Positions 36,733-45,377 are shown, numbered from the stretch's first letter. The stretch: DNA of 64,000 bases from Natrinema sp. HArc-T2 (GCF_041821085.1 NZ_JBGUAZ010000003.1:248001-312000); one strand, 5' to 3'. A program made the numbers and translations. The notes: generated from the sequence alone by a model not told the origin.

Positions 36733-37083
36733 GTGACAGTCAGTCGATCGAGTAGTAATGATCGAGACGACAGTCGCCGCCCGATCGTGGGGGACGGGGT
36801 GGCCGTGGTAGCGCTGCCGTTCGAGACCGTGTTCGAAGGCTCGGACGGTCGGTACTATACCGACTGGCAGGTTCGCCACCGGCTTCGGACCGGCGAGTGG
36901 ACGTTTTGCATGCAACAGCGAACGCCGCACCGACGACTGGTCGAAACCGACGACGATGCGTTACTCCTGTTGGTCCCGATCGATCCAGAGAAGTTGCCGA
37001 CAGGACGCGAGATCCGCGTTACCGGACGCTGCTCCCGTGTCGTCGATACCCGGCGCGTGCCGTCTGATTATACTAGCCACTGA
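36733..37083 (+). CDS. Hypothetical protein, GTG start
   Basis: A 116-residue protein. The central part (VAVVALPFETVFEGSDGRYY, then TDWQVRHRLRTGEWTFCMQQ) reads like a folded domain with hydrophobic strands, while the first ~18 residues are Ser/Arg/Asp-rich. A TATA-like TTCTTAAAC near 36696 is about 36 bases before the GTG. An internal GTG at 36787 could be the true start. I do not recognise a family and have no operon context. Confidence 0.5.
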   Translation: MTVSRSSSNDRDDSRRPIVGDGVAVVALPFETVFEGSDGRYYTDWQVRHRLRTGEWTFCMQQRTPHRRLVETDDDALLLLVPIDPEKLPTGREIRVTGRCSRVVDTRRVPSDYTSH

Positions 37084-37286
37084 ACGTCACTGCACACCAG
37101 ATCGCACGACGGGAGCGCGGTTCGAAGCGACGACGTGAGCGAGACCCGCAGACTATGCGGTCGATGTGTAACTCGGTTCTGTTGTTACGATAGCCCTGTG
37201 AGGCGGCGGCCACCCACACCGCGATGATTTAATGCACGTTCATGTTCACCCACAGGAACTGGGTGTCTGCTGCAAGAGTCGCGCTC

Positions 37287-38039
37287 GTGAATCGGCGCGC
37301 GTTCCTCGGCACGGTCGGATCGACACTCTCGCTCGGAACGTTGGCGTATACGACACGCGGAGCCACCGACACGCTCGAGGTGTGCGTCTGGCTTTCCGAG
37401 CAAGCCGCCACCTACGACGGCGTCGCCGAGCGAATCCGCGAGTATCTCACCGCGACTCTCTCGCTCGAGTCGTGGACGCTTGCGGTCTCGATCGGTGGGG
37501 CCGTTTCGGTCTCGAGTGAAGACGCCGCTCGACTCACCAGCCGCGGCGAGTGGCCGATGGCCGTCGCGGAGGGGGCTCTCGGCGGGCGCGACATCGAACC
37601 GGCGTCGGACGTCAACCTGCTGGTCACGGACGGGAGTATGGAAACGGCACCCACCGGGTACGGCCTCCCGCACGTCGCATCGGTCGGCGGAGCGAGACAT
37701 ATCGCCGCCCTCGAGCTGTTCGCGACGCTCGTTGATGACGGGCCGCGATCGATCGCGCCGAATACGACGCCGGCACACACGATGCACGTCCTCTTGCACG
37801 AAGTCGGCCATGCGCTCGGCCTCGGCCACGAACACGGCACCGCGTTCGTCGCCGACGACGCCGTCGTCGCGACGCCGATGCTCAGTAGCTATGCGTGGGA
37901 TCCCGAGTACGATCGCGAGCGCTCACAGTGTGGGACGACGATTCCAGATACGACGGGGCGCCACCGAACACTCAGCTTCAGCTTTTCGTCGTGCGCTCGT
38001 CGTCGGCTCGCAGCCTACGATGGCGAGGTCTCTCTCTGA
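37287..38039 (+). CDS. Tat-exported zinc metallopeptidase (matrixin-like)
   Basis: A 250-residue protein from the GTG at 37287. VNRRAFLGTVGSTLSLGTLA is a Tat signal and the active site is LLHEVGHALGLGHEHGTAF, the HExxHxxGxxH zinc motif of metzincins, followed by TPMLSSYAWD, a plausible Met-turn. It is probably secreted. The substrate is unknown. An in-frame ATG at 37242 would give a 265-residue form with 15 extra residues before the twin arginines. The Ser/Asp-rich mature region lacks other domains. Confidence 0.8.
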   Translation: MNRRAFLGTVGSTLSLGTLAYTTRGATDTLEVCVWLSEQAATYDGVAERIREYLTATLSLESWTLAVSIGGAVSVSSEDAARLTSRGEWPMAVAEGALGGRDIEPASDVNLLVTDGSMETAPTGYGLPHVASVGGARHIAALELFATLVDDGPRSIAPNTTPAHTMHVLLHEVGHALGLGHEHGTAFVADDAVVATPMLSSYAWDPEYDRERSQCGTTIPDTTGRHRTLSFSFSSCARRRLAAYDGEVSL

Positions 38040-38153
38040 TCGAGCAGTCAGGCGAAATCGAACGCTGAATCGAGTTGTGATCTCTCGAGGCGGTCGAATT
38101 CGGCGCGGCGACCGACCAGAGACCGCAGCGGCTCGTCATACGACCACGTTGGA

Positions 38154-38241
38154 AGTCATACGGTCTGCTGTAACGAGTTACCAGTGCAACCGCGAGTTGC
38201 CCTGCGGTTGCACTGGAACTGACTGACAGGAGTCCGTATCA
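38154..38241 (-). repeat. Dispersed structured repeat, copy 3
   Basis: An inverted copy, bounded by CATACGGTCTGCTG and AGGAGTCCGTATCAG. It has a perfect 13-bp stem (38181-38193 with 38204-38216) around a 10-base loop. It lies 13 bases downstream of the PhiH-like repressor. Confidence 0.85.
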
Positions 38242-38253
38242 GTCCCGACGGTA

Positions 38254-38604
38254 TCACTCGTCGTCGTCGGTGTCCGTGTCACCACGGGCGAAACTCGTCT
38301 GCGCTTCCCCGTCCGTGTTGGCGCTGGCATTTGGCCCCTGGATGAGCGCTTCGAAGTCGTCGGCTTCGTCGTACTGGTCCTGGTAGACCAGCGCCGCTTT
38401 GCCCATCGAGGTGATCTCGTAGAGCCCGGAGCGCTCTGCGGGGCCGATCTTGCGGACGAGCCCGTAGTCCTCGAGCACTGGAAGTCTCGTGTTGATGTTC
38501 TTCCGGCTTTTCCCCGTGTGCGAAGCCAGATTCGTTGCGACGTTGCGGCCCTTGTCCTCGAGCGCCTCGAGGATCAGGAAATCAGTTGGTTGACGGAGTT
38601 TCAC
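38254..38604 (-). CDS. PhiH1-repressor-like winged-helix protein
   Basis: A 116-residue regulator. The winged helix spans residues about 1-75, with PTDFLILEALEDKGRNVATN, NLASHTGKSRKNINTRLPVL (recognition helix) and YGLVRKIGPAERSGLYEIT (wing). The C-terminal ~35 residues are an acidic tail. It starts at GTG 38604, and AAATATAGT at about 38626-38634 is the TATA at the right distance for a leaderless start. The near-perfect inverted repeat at 38640-38686 beyond the promoter may be an own operator. Confidence 0.85.
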   Translation of the reverse strand: MKLRQPTDFLILEALEDKGRNVATNLASHTGKSRKNINTRLPVLEDYGLVRKIGPAERSGLYEITSMGKAALVYQDQYDEADDFEALIQGPNASANTDGEAQTSFARGDTDTDDDE

Positions 38605-38639
38605 GTGTGTTCACTCTCGTACCGCACTATATTTCCAGT

Positions 38640-38686
38640 GGTAACTAATACTTTCGGCTCAGATATGTTAATTGGTATTAGTAACC
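38640..38686. promoter_or_regulatory. Inverted repeat beside the winged-helix gene promoter
   Basis: GGTAACTAATAC at 38640-38651 faces GGTATTAGTAACC at 38674-38686, with a single mismatch in the arms and a 22-base spacer. It lies directly upstream of the TATA box at 38626-38634. Confidence 0.55.
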
Positions 38687-38781
38687 GCCATCAGTATCCA
38701 TGTGTGCTGAGCCGATGACTGCCGTGTCTTCGGGAGCGACAGTCCCGCCAGTTTCGCCCTATCGAAGGTCGACAGTACGGC

Positions 38782-39597
38782 TCACTCGAGTAAGTCGACG
38801 CCGGTCGAGCCGAGCCACGAGAGAAAGTCCGCGACATCCGCCGGCGACTCGACGCGGGCGGACGCGCTCGAAGGCTCGTCGCCGCCGACCCTGATTCCGA
38901 GTCCGTCCGGTTCGACGGCTCGGAACGCCGACTCGTCAGTGACGTCATCACCGACGTAGATGACGGTCGTCTCGGAGGGTTCGTCGGCAGCGATCACCTC
39001 GACCGCGTCGCCTTTCCCCCACGTCAGATCCGGTCCGGTCTCGAGGATCTGCTTGCCGGGGGAGAGCTCGAGGGTGTCGCCACCAAATCTGTCGACGATG
39101 TCGTGAGTGAGCCGACGGACAGTCGGGACGGCTGCCGACGGAACGGCTCTGAAGTGGACCGTCCCGGTCAGGCGCTTGTTTTCGACCCGACAGTTCGGAA
39201 CGGGCGCGAGGGCGACCTCGAGGACGGCACAGAGACGTTCGATGCGGGCGGCGTGCTCGCGTGCGACCGGGTGGACGGAGATGTCTCCATCACGGGCGAG
39301 CTCGAGCCCGTGATTGCCGGCGTAGATCGACGGCCCCTCGAGACGCTGGCGGACGTCCGACAGGGCCCGACCGCTGATGACGGCGGTCGTTATCTCGGGC
39401 GTGTCCACGAGCGTGGCTACTGCCTCTCGATTGCGCTCGGTCGGCATCGCTGCGTCGGGATCCTCGACGATCGGTGCGAGCGTGCCGTCGAAGTCCAGGC
39501 AGACGAGGATGCCGGTGGCGTCGGCGATCGTCGCCCGAATCCGTGGCCACTGCTCCTCGAGCGGTCGCGGTGGTGATGGTGCGTTAGGCGCTCCCAT
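38782..39597 (-). CDS. otsB: Trehalose-6-phosphate phosphatase
   Basis: A 271-residue HAD-superfamily phosphatase. Motif I is ILVCLDFDGTLAPIVEDPD, motif II TTAVISGRALSDVRQRL, and motif III/IV VIYVGDDVTDESAFRAVEPD. SIYAGNHGLELARDG is typical of OtsB. It removes phosphate from trehalose-6-phosphate. It starts 3 bases after otsA, so the genes form an operon. Trehalose is an organic compatible solute used by several haloarchaea beside potassium. Confidence 0.95.
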   Translation of the reverse strand: MGAPNAPSPPRPLEEQWPRIRATIADATGILVCLDFDGTLAPIVEDPDAAMPTERNREAVATLVDTPEITTAVISGRALSDVRQRLEGPSIYAGNHGLELARDGDISVHPVAREHAARIERLCAVLEVALAPVPNCRVENKRLTGTVHFRAVPSAAVPTVRRLTHDIVDRFGGDTLELSPGKQILETGPDLTWGKGDAVEVIAADEPSETTVIYVGDDVTDESAFRAVEPDGLGIRVGGDEPSSASARVESPADVADFLSWLGSTGVDLLE

Positions 39598-39600
39598 CGG

Positions 39601-41307
39601 TCACACTGGCGGCGTGGGCTCTCGGGAGTCGGACTCCGAGTCCGTGTGCCTGCTGGTTCGGCCAGACTCGTCGGAACTCCCGGCGTCGTCATGTACGCGA
39701 CGGATCCAGTCGAACTGTGTCGCCATCCACGACTGAATGTCACCGCTGAAGACGCGCTGGCGGAGCGTGTTCAGCCGGCGCTGGCGCTCGTAGGTCGACA
39801 TCGAGAGCGCGTACTCGAGCTGAGCTGCAACCCCGTCTGCGTTGGCGGGATCGATCGTCAGGGCGTGCGAGCCGAGCCGCTCGTGAGCCCCGACTCGGTT
39901 GCTCAGCAGTAACGCGCCATCGCTATCGATGCTCGCTGCAACGTACTCCTGGGCGACCAGGTTCATCCCGTCGACTAGCGAACTCACGAGCATCACGTCG
40001 GCGTGGCGATAGAGCGTACAGATGTCGTCCCGTGGCAGGACGTCCTCCGTGTAGACGATTGGCTGCCAGTCGGCAGTCCCGAAGCGGCGGTTGATCCGCT
40101 GGACCTCGCTGCGGACGAACTCGCCGTATTGCTGGTAGGTCCCGATTTCGGTCCGTGAGGGCGTCGCCTTCTGGAGGAACGTGAACGCGCCGCGCCAGCC
40201 GGGATTGCGCTCGAAGAATCGCTCGAGCGCCGCCAGACGTTCCGGAATCCCTTTCGTGTAGTCGAGGCGATCGAGTCCCAGTCCGAGTGTCGTTCCCTGT
40301 GGAATCCCGTACTCGTCGAACAGTGCAGTGAGGCGGTCGCGGTCGGTCGAGCGCGCGTCACGGTCGTACCCCTCGGCGTCGACACCCATCGGGGTCGCGA
40401 CGACGCGGGTCGTTCGCCCGTCGTAGCGAATCGTCCGCTGGGTGCGATCGACGGTGGCAGCCGGGAGGAACCGGTCGACACAGTCGAGAAAGCGGTCGGC
40501 GTACCCCTCGACGTGGAAGCCGAGCAGGTCGTTGCCGAGCAGTCCTTCGAGAACGTGGCCGCCGGCAGGACAGTGCCGAAACGTCGACGGCGTCGGCCAC
40601 GGGATGTGCCAGAAGTGGGCGACGGTCGCACCGTCGGGGACTGAGTCCTGAATCAGCCGCGGCGCGAGCGCGAGGTGGTAGTCCTGCAGCCAGACCACCG
40701 CGTCCTCGTCGGCGTGGTCGCTGACCGCCTCGGCAAACTGCTCGTTGACCGTCTGGTACCACTCGAAATCCGTCGGTCGATTCTCGATCAGATCCGGAAA
40801 GCCATGACAGAGCGGCCAGAGCACGCGGTTGCTAAAGCCGTAGTAGTAGGAATCGACCGCCTCCTCCGAGAGGTCGAGTCGCCGCAGCGTGTAGGCCTCC
40901 TCGTCCGGTGGGACGGCCACGCAGTTACGGTCGTCCGTGACGGCAAAGTCCGCGTCGCCGTCGCCCCAGGCGATCCAGGTTCCGTCGGTTTCCTGCACGA
41001 CGGGGTCGAGGCCGGCGGTCAGTCCGCCGGTCGGCTCGTCGACCGTGATCGATCGTTGGCGCTCTGCTCGAGCGAGACCGCCGTCGGCTCCAAATGACGG
41101 GGTCCCGTCGCTGCTGGAGGGATCCGAGACTGACTCGTCTTCGTACTCGTGGCGGTACGGCTGGCGGTTCGAAACGACGATCAGCGACCCGGGACAGTTC
41201 GGGCCGTCACCCCCGGACGCGTCGTCCGTTCGTCCGCGGTCGCTGCCTCGAGTTCGATACTGTCGATCGGACACAGTCGTCGTCGGCAACCGCTCTGGAA
41301 CTCGCAT
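39601..41307 (-). CDS. otsA: Trehalose-6-phosphate synthase
   Basis: A 568-residue GT20 glycosyltransferase. SLIVVSNRQPYRHEYEDE marks the N-terminal loop. WIAWGDGDADF, FCHGFPDL-type motifs, VWLQDYHLALAPRLI and LGLGLDRLDYTKGIPERLAA follow. VSSLVDGMNLVAQEYVAA is the UDP-sugar-binding end. It transfers glucose from a nucleotide sugar to glucose-6-phosphate. The first ~45 residues are a variable extension. I chose the ATG at 41307, and a longer frame reaches 41322. It is divergent from the M24 peptidase. Confidence 0.95.
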   Translation of the reverse strand: MRVPERLPTTTVSDRQYRTRGSDRGRTDDASGGDGPNCPGSLIVVSNRQPYRHEYEDESVSDPSSSDGTPSFGADGGLARAERQRSITVDEPTGGLTAGLDPVVQETDGTWIAWGDGDADFAVTDDRNCVAVPPDEEAYTLRRLDLSEEAVDSYYYGFSNRVLWPLCHGFPDLIENRPTDFEWYQTVNEQFAEAVSDHADEDAVVWLQDYHLALAPRLIQDSVPDGATVAHFWHIPWPTPSTFRHCPAGGHVLEGLLGNDLLGFHVEGYADRFLDCVDRFLPAATVDRTQRTIRYDGRTTRVVATPMGVDAEGYDRDARSTDRDRLTALFDEYGIPQGTTLGLGLDRLDYTKGIPERLAALERFFERNPGWRGAFTFLQKATPSRTEIGTYQQYGEFVRSEVQRINRRFGTADWQPIVYTEDVLPRDDICTLYRHADVMLVSSLVDGMNLVAQEYVAASIDSDGALLLSNRVGAHERLGSHALTIDPANADGVAAQLEYALSMSTYERQRRLNTLRQRVFSGDIQSWMATQFDWIRRVHDDAGSSDESGRTSRHTDSESDSREPTPPV

Positions 41308-41395
41308 TCGCTGAAACAGCACAGCCTCTCCACTGGTTGCTTCGCGGCCTGCACTCGCTGGTGGGTTAATAGGTTCCCACTAGTCCCCACGGATA

Positions 41396-41425
41396 GCAGA
41401 CTGTCCGCTCGCGGAGACAGTCTGC
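41396..41425. promoter_or_regulatory. Long hairpin between otsA and the M24 peptidase
   Basis: GCAGACTGTC at 41396-41405 and GACAGTCTGC at 41416-41425 are exact inverted repeats, with CCGC/GCGG inside that can extend pairing. The position between two divergent genes suits an operator or cruciform. The left arm resembles the end of the dispersed repeat (GATAGCAGAC). Confidence 0.5.
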
Positions 41426-41515
41426 CGAAACATGGATCGCTGGCGCAATCTGATGACCGCGCTCGTAACCGAGGGTACCCAAACGTTGATTGGTCGGTCG
41501 AGCGAACCCGTCGCC

Positions 41516-42661
41516 ATGACGCCGTTCGAGCGCCGGATAGCCGCCTGTCAGGACCGGCTCGCAGACGTCGGAGCCGACCTGCTGGTCTGCTTTCCGAGCC
41601 CGAACTTGACCTATCTGACCGGCTTTGCGGAATCGCCGTCCGAACGTCACCTGTTGCTGTTCGTCCCCCGAGACGGCGAGCCCGCGATCGTCGCGCCGGC
41701 GATGTACGAGACACAGCTCGCTTCGCTGCCGATCGCGGAGCTACAACTGCGCTGCTGGACCGATTCGGACGACCCGCTCGATGATGTCGAGCGCGTGTTG
41801 GCGGATTACTCGCTCGAGGAGGCAAACGAAGCGACCGTTCTCGTCGATGACCGGATGTGGGCGACGTTTACGCAGGATCTCCGAGACCTGCTGCCGGACG
41901 CCGCGTTCGGACTCGCAAGTACCGTCCTCGAGTCGCTCCGCATCTGCAAGGACGAGGTCGAACTTGCGGCGCTTCGGCGGGCCGGCGAGTTGGCGGACCG
42001 CGTCGCACTCGAGATTCGCGAGCGTGGCGACGAACTGCTCGGCATGACGGAATCGGAACTCGCAAGCGAGATCGACCGGCTGCTCGCCGCAGAAGGCGGC
42101 GACGAGCCAGCCTTCGACACGATCGTCGCTGCCGGACCGAACGGGGCCCGCCCACACCACCACAGCGGCTCGCGACAGATCGAAGCTGGCGATCCCATTG
42201 TGCTGGACTTCGGTGCGTTCGTCTCAGCCGACCTCGAGGCTGGCACGGGTCGCTATCCGGGCGACCAGACGCGCACGATCGTCGTCGGCGAGCCACCGGC
42301 GGAGTACGAGCGCGTCCACGACATCGTCAGGGAGGCCCAGCAGGCTGCGATCGACGCCGTCGAACCGGGGGTCACGGCAGGGTCGATCGATCGTGCAGCC
42401 AGATCGGTCATCGAATCGGCGGGCTACGGCGACGCCTTCGTTCACCGGACCGGTCACGGCGTCGGCCTCGAAGTCCACGAACCGCCCTACATCACCGCAG
42501 GCAACGACCGCGAACTCGAGCCCGGCATGGTCTTCAGCGTCGAACCGGGAATCTACCCCGAGGGCGAGTTCGGTGTCCGGATCGAGGACCTCGTGGTGGT
42601 TACCGAAGACGGCGCCGAACGATTGAACGACACGCCGCGTGGCTGGGAGACCGGTCTGTGA
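41516..42661 (+). CDS. M24-family Xaa-Pro peptidase
   Basis: A 381-residue metallopeptidase. The N-terminal creatinase-like domain has CFPSPNLTYLTGFAESPSE. The C-terminal pita-bread domain has VLDFGAFVSADLEAGTGR, VHRTGHGVGLEVHEPPYITA (metal and substrate His) and VFSVEPGIYPEGEFGVRIED. It cleaves dipeptides or N-terminal residues before proline. The start at 41516 gives the family N-terminus (MTPFERRIAACQDRLADVG). An upstream in-frame ATG at 41432 adds 28 residues of low quality. Confidence 0.92.
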   Translation: MTPFERRIAACQDRLADVGADLLVCFPSPNLTYLTGFAESPSERHLLLFVPRDGEPAIVAPAMYETQLASLPIAELQLRCWTDSDDPLDDVERVLADYSLEEANEATVLVDDRMWATFTQDLRDLLPDAAFGLASTVLESLRICKDEVELAALRRAGELADRVALEIRERGDELLGMTESELASEIDRLLAAEGGDEPAFDTIVAAGPNGARPHHHSGSRQIEAGDPIVLDFGAFVSADLEAGTGRYPGDQTRTIVVGEPPAEYERVHDIVREAQQAAIDAVEPGVTAGSIDRAARSVIESAGYGDAFVHRTGHGVGLEVHEPPYITAGNDRELEPGMVFSVEPGIYPEGEFGVRIEDLVVVTEDGAERLNDTPRGWETGL

Positions 42662-42690
42662 GTCGACGGGCCTCGCTCGAGTCGATCGAG

Positions 42691-42710
42691 ACACCGTGTT
42701 TCCGGTGAAA
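42691..42710 (-). repeat. ORB origin-recognition box 1 (distal)
   Basis: ACACCGTGTTTCCGGTGAAA is identical to the box at 44664 but nearly 2 kb away on the far side of the orc gene. Confidence 0.75.
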
Positions 42711-42890
42711 TGGAGGCTATGGAAGCCGTGATCCGACGGCTCTGTCGGCTTTCCAAAATCAGGGAGGCGAGCAACAGGGAGTTCAGAAAAGGGAGACGGG
42801 TGCGGCGGTACAGGCGAATCAGTCGGCACCGGTCGATACCCGGTCTGCGCTCACCGTGAATTGACAAGGCATATAGTTATGTTAACAAAC

Positions 42891-42899
42891 ATTATAGAA
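42891..42899 (+). promoter_or_regulatory. TATA box of the SnoaL-like gene
   Basis: ATTATAGAA lies 20-28 bases before the GTG at 42919. This spacing supports the GTG start. Confidence 0.6.
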
Positions 42900-42918
42900 T
42901 AACTTGGGGTGGGAGACA

Positions 42919-43338
42919 GTGGCAGAAACCACGGAAGATGCGGCACAGCTCGCCACCGAGTACGTAGAGATCTGGAACGAGCAGGAGTTCTCGAGATTGC
43001 CCGATGTCGTCGCGGAATCGTTTACGTTCACGTCTCCGACCAGTGGCACGATACAGGGCCGTGAGGACTTCGAAGCGTACGCTCGGGAAGTCGTCGACGC
43101 GTTTTCCGACTTCCAAATAGCCGTCCACGAGATGCTCGCGGACGAGCAACTGGTCATGGCAGAAGGAACGCTTTCGGGCACCCACGACAGTGAGTTCGAC
43201 GGGATTCCGCCGACCCACGAAACGTTCGAGGTCCGGGATATGGCGAAGTTTGTGGTCGAAGACGGCAAACTCCAAGAGGAGCGCGCGTTCTTCGATCAGC
43301 ACGACTTCCTCGGTCAGCTCGGGCTCCTTGAGGAGTAA
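42919..43338 (+). CDS. SnoaL-like/ester-cyclase fold protein
   Basis: A 139-residue protein beginning at GTG (VAETTEDAAQLATEYVEIW). It reads as a SnoaL-like polyketide-cyclase fold, with TFTSPTSGTIQGREDFEAYA, FSDFQIAVHEMLADEQLVM and KFVVEDGKLQEERAFFDQHD. Such NTF2-like proteins have varied small-molecule roles. The substrate cannot be inferred. It is downstream of an isolated ORB and next to the origin's orc gene, which is tail-to-tail with it. An upstream TTG at 42904 would add five residues. Confidence 0.85.
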   Translation: MAETTEDAAQLATEYVEIWNEQEFSRLPDVVAESFTFTSPTSGTIQGREDFEAYAREVVDAFSDFQIAVHEMLADEQLVMAEGTLSGTHDSEFDGIPPTHETFEVRDMAKFVVEDGKLQEERAFFDQHDFLGQLGLLEE

Positions 43339-43451
43339 CGCTCGCCCCCTCTTTTCGGTTATTTATACTATCAGCCGTGACGTATCTCGGTCTCTCACGA
43401 TCGGTTCTCGTTGTTACTGAAATGGGTATCAGTGGCGAGACAAGCGCAGAC

Positions 43452-44657
43452 TCAGGCGTCGTCAGTTTCGACGAGGACCGTCCGGACGACCTCGGGGTCC
43501 TCGAGCAACTGGTGTTCGGTATAGCTGCCTTCGGCGCTGCCGCCGCTTCGGCGAGCCTGCTCGAGTATGTCGAGGAAGGCGTGTTCCTTGAGGAGGTCTC
43601 GAACCCGCCGCAGGGAGAGCGGCTCGGACCGTTCCTGCCGGCAGATCTCCTCGTAGACGTCGTAGATTTTCGTCGTCCGGAACCCGTCTTCCTCGGGCGT
43701 GTTGAGCGAGAGGACCGCAAGCGCCTGCAGGACGTACCGCGAGTGTGGCGTCGAACCGCGGATGAGTTCCCGAAACCGATCCGTTTCGGCCCGCTCGCGG
43801 GCCTGAACGACGAACTCTTCCTGCACGGTCTCGTTGCCGTTCGATTGGGCGATTTCGCCGGCGTACCGGAGAATGTCGATCGCCTTGCGGGCGTCGCCGT
43901 GTTCGCGCGCTGCAAGCGCCGCAGCGCGAGGGATAACGGAGGGCTCGAGGACGTCGTCTTTGAACGCGTCGCTGCGGGCCTGCATGATCTCGCGGAGCTG
44001 GTTCGCGTCGTAGGGGGGAAAGACGAACTCGCGTTCACAGAGACTGGACTTGACCCGCTCGTCCAGTCGGTCCTTGTATTTGATCTTGTTACTGATCCCG
44101 ATGACGCCGATCTTGCACGACTCGAGCTTGCCGGCCTCGCCCGCGCGCGAAAGTTGCATAAGAATGTCGTCGTCGTCGAGCTTGTCGACCTCGTCGAGAA
44201 TGACGAGGACCACGTCGTACTGGGTATCTAACACCGTCCAGAGGCGCTTGTAGTACGTCGAGGTACTGAGACCTTTGTCGGGAATCCTGATATCGGTGAC
44301 TGCTGGTTCATTGAGCGTGTGGGCGATCGTCTGGACGGCCTGGGTTTCCGTGTTGTCCTGTGCGCAGTCGACGTAGGCAAACGCCGACGTGACGCCTTCT
44401 TCTCCCGCAACACGGACCAGCCGCTCCGAAATGTACTTCGCACAGAGGGACTTCCCCGTCCCAGTTTTTCCATAGATCAGCAGGTTACTCGGGCTCTGGC
44501 CGAAGATTGCGGGGTTGACCGCGTTTGCAAGTTCCGAAATCTCGTCATCGCGACCGACGATCCGACCCTCTTCGGGAAGGTGGTTGATCTCGAGGAGTTC
44601 TTTGTTCTCGAAGATCGGATCGTCGCGGGTGAACAGGTCATCGCCGGAACTCGACAT
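43452..44657 (-). CDS. cdc6: Orc1/Cdc6 replication initiator
   Basis: A 401-residue AAA+ ATPase. Walker A is IYGKTGTGKS (residues about 61-70), Walker B VVLVILDEVDKLDDDDI, sensor 1 CKIGVIGISNKIKYKDRLDE, and arginine-finger/sensor 2 areas precede HGDARKAIDILRYAGEIA. The C-terminal winged helix ends after LSLRRVRDLLKEHAFLDIL. It recognises ORB elements and loads MCM. Eight ORBs and an AT-rich element lie directly upstream. TATA-like CTATTTCA at 44679-44686 overlaps the first ORB, so it probably represses itself. The paralogue within haloarchaea is not decided. Confidence 0.96.
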   Translation of the reverse strand: MSSSGDDLFTRDDPIFENKELLEINHLPEEGRIVGRDDEISELANAVNPAIFGQSPSNLLIYGKTGTGKSLCAKYISERLVRVAGEEGVTSAFAYVDCAQDNTETQAVQTIAHTLNEPAVTDIRIPDKGLSTSTYYKRLWTVLDTQYDVVLVILDEVDKLDDDDILMQLSRAGEAGKLESCKIGVIGISNKIKYKDRLDERVKSSLCEREFVFPPYDANQLREIMQARSDAFKDDVLEPSVIPRAAALAAREHGDARKAIDILRYAGEIAQSNGNETVQEEFVVQARERAETDRFRELIRGSTPHSRYVLQALAVLSLNTPEEDGFRTTKIYDVYEEICRQERSEPLSLRRVRDLLKEHAFLDILEQARRSGGSAEGSYTEHQLLEDPEVVRTVLVETDDA

Positions 44658-44663
44658 AGAGGG

Positions 44664-44683
44664 ACACCGTGTTTCCGGTGAAA
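44664..44683 (-). repeat. ORB 2, over the orc promoter
   Basis: ACACCGTGTTTCCGGTGAAA ends 7 bases before the orc start and overlaps its TATA-like box. Confidence 0.85.
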
Positions 44684-44837
44684 TAGCTGTTCCGTTTGTC
44701 GGCGACGAGCCGGTGCCGAGGATGAACCGCTTTCAGACGCTTCGAGCAGGCCGAACGCGGTCAATCGACCAATTTGATCGACGCGATACGCCCCCCGTTC
44801 GGTGACCGCGAGGGTCGGTCGATGGCTGACGACACAC

Positions 44838-44857
44838 ACACCGGGTTTCCGGTGAAA
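44838..44857 (-). repeat. ORB 3
   Basis: ACACCGGGTTTCCGGTGAAA, in the same orientation as ORB 2. It carries the GGG variant in place of GTG. Confidence 0.85.
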
Positions 44858-44909
44858 CGGTGAAAATCCGTGTAGGGGTGCAGTCGAAGCGGAGGGGCCA
44901 CCGTCACTG

Positions 44910-44929
44910 TTTCACCGGAAACACGGTGT
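44910..44929 (+). repeat. ORB 4
   Basis: TTTCACCGGAAACACGGTGT, facing the AT-rich element from its left and in the opposite orientation to ORBs 2 and 3. Confidence 0.85.
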
Positions 44930-45089
44930 ATGATGTGCAGAAGTATGCGAGATTTCGTGGCAACAGACGGTATCGTCTTGATCGCCGTCGTGACCTCGAG
45001 GCTGTCGCCGTACCGACAATCGCAGCCGAACTACTCAGTGACCGCACTCGAAGTGAATCGTCAACTGGAGGGCATCGGTTCGGTTGCAG

Positions 45090-45180
45090 CAATGTCTAAT
45101 CGACATTTGAATTACATTATTAATTTACTTAGTGAACTATACTCACATACGTTACTTATATATTTCTCTCTTGGATAGAT
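45090..45180. other. AT-rich duplex-unwinding element
   Basis: About 90 bases, far richer in A/T than the surrounding DNA, with runs such as ATTACATTATTAATTTACTT and TTACTTATATATTTCTC. It lies between the left and right ORB groups, where strand opening would start. Confidence 0.75.
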
Positions 45181-45312
45181 GTGAAAATCAGATGGCCAAC
45201 ACCAAGCGAAGATCACGGCTTTCTCACGCCGTTACGGGTCGAAGTCTCGTGTCGTTGGCTGGTTTCTGCTTCTGGTGGGTATTCGTCCGACGTTTCGACG
45301 TGTTTCTACTCG

Positions 45313-45332
45313 TTTCACCGGAAACCCGGTGT
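45313..45332 (+). repeat. ORB 5
   Basis: TTTCACCGGAAACCCGGTGT, the CCC variant, followed by GTG. Confidence 0.85.
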
Positions 45333-45377
45333 GTGTTCGTCAGTGTGGCTGAGTACGACTGTCGGCTGTTCGTCCCG

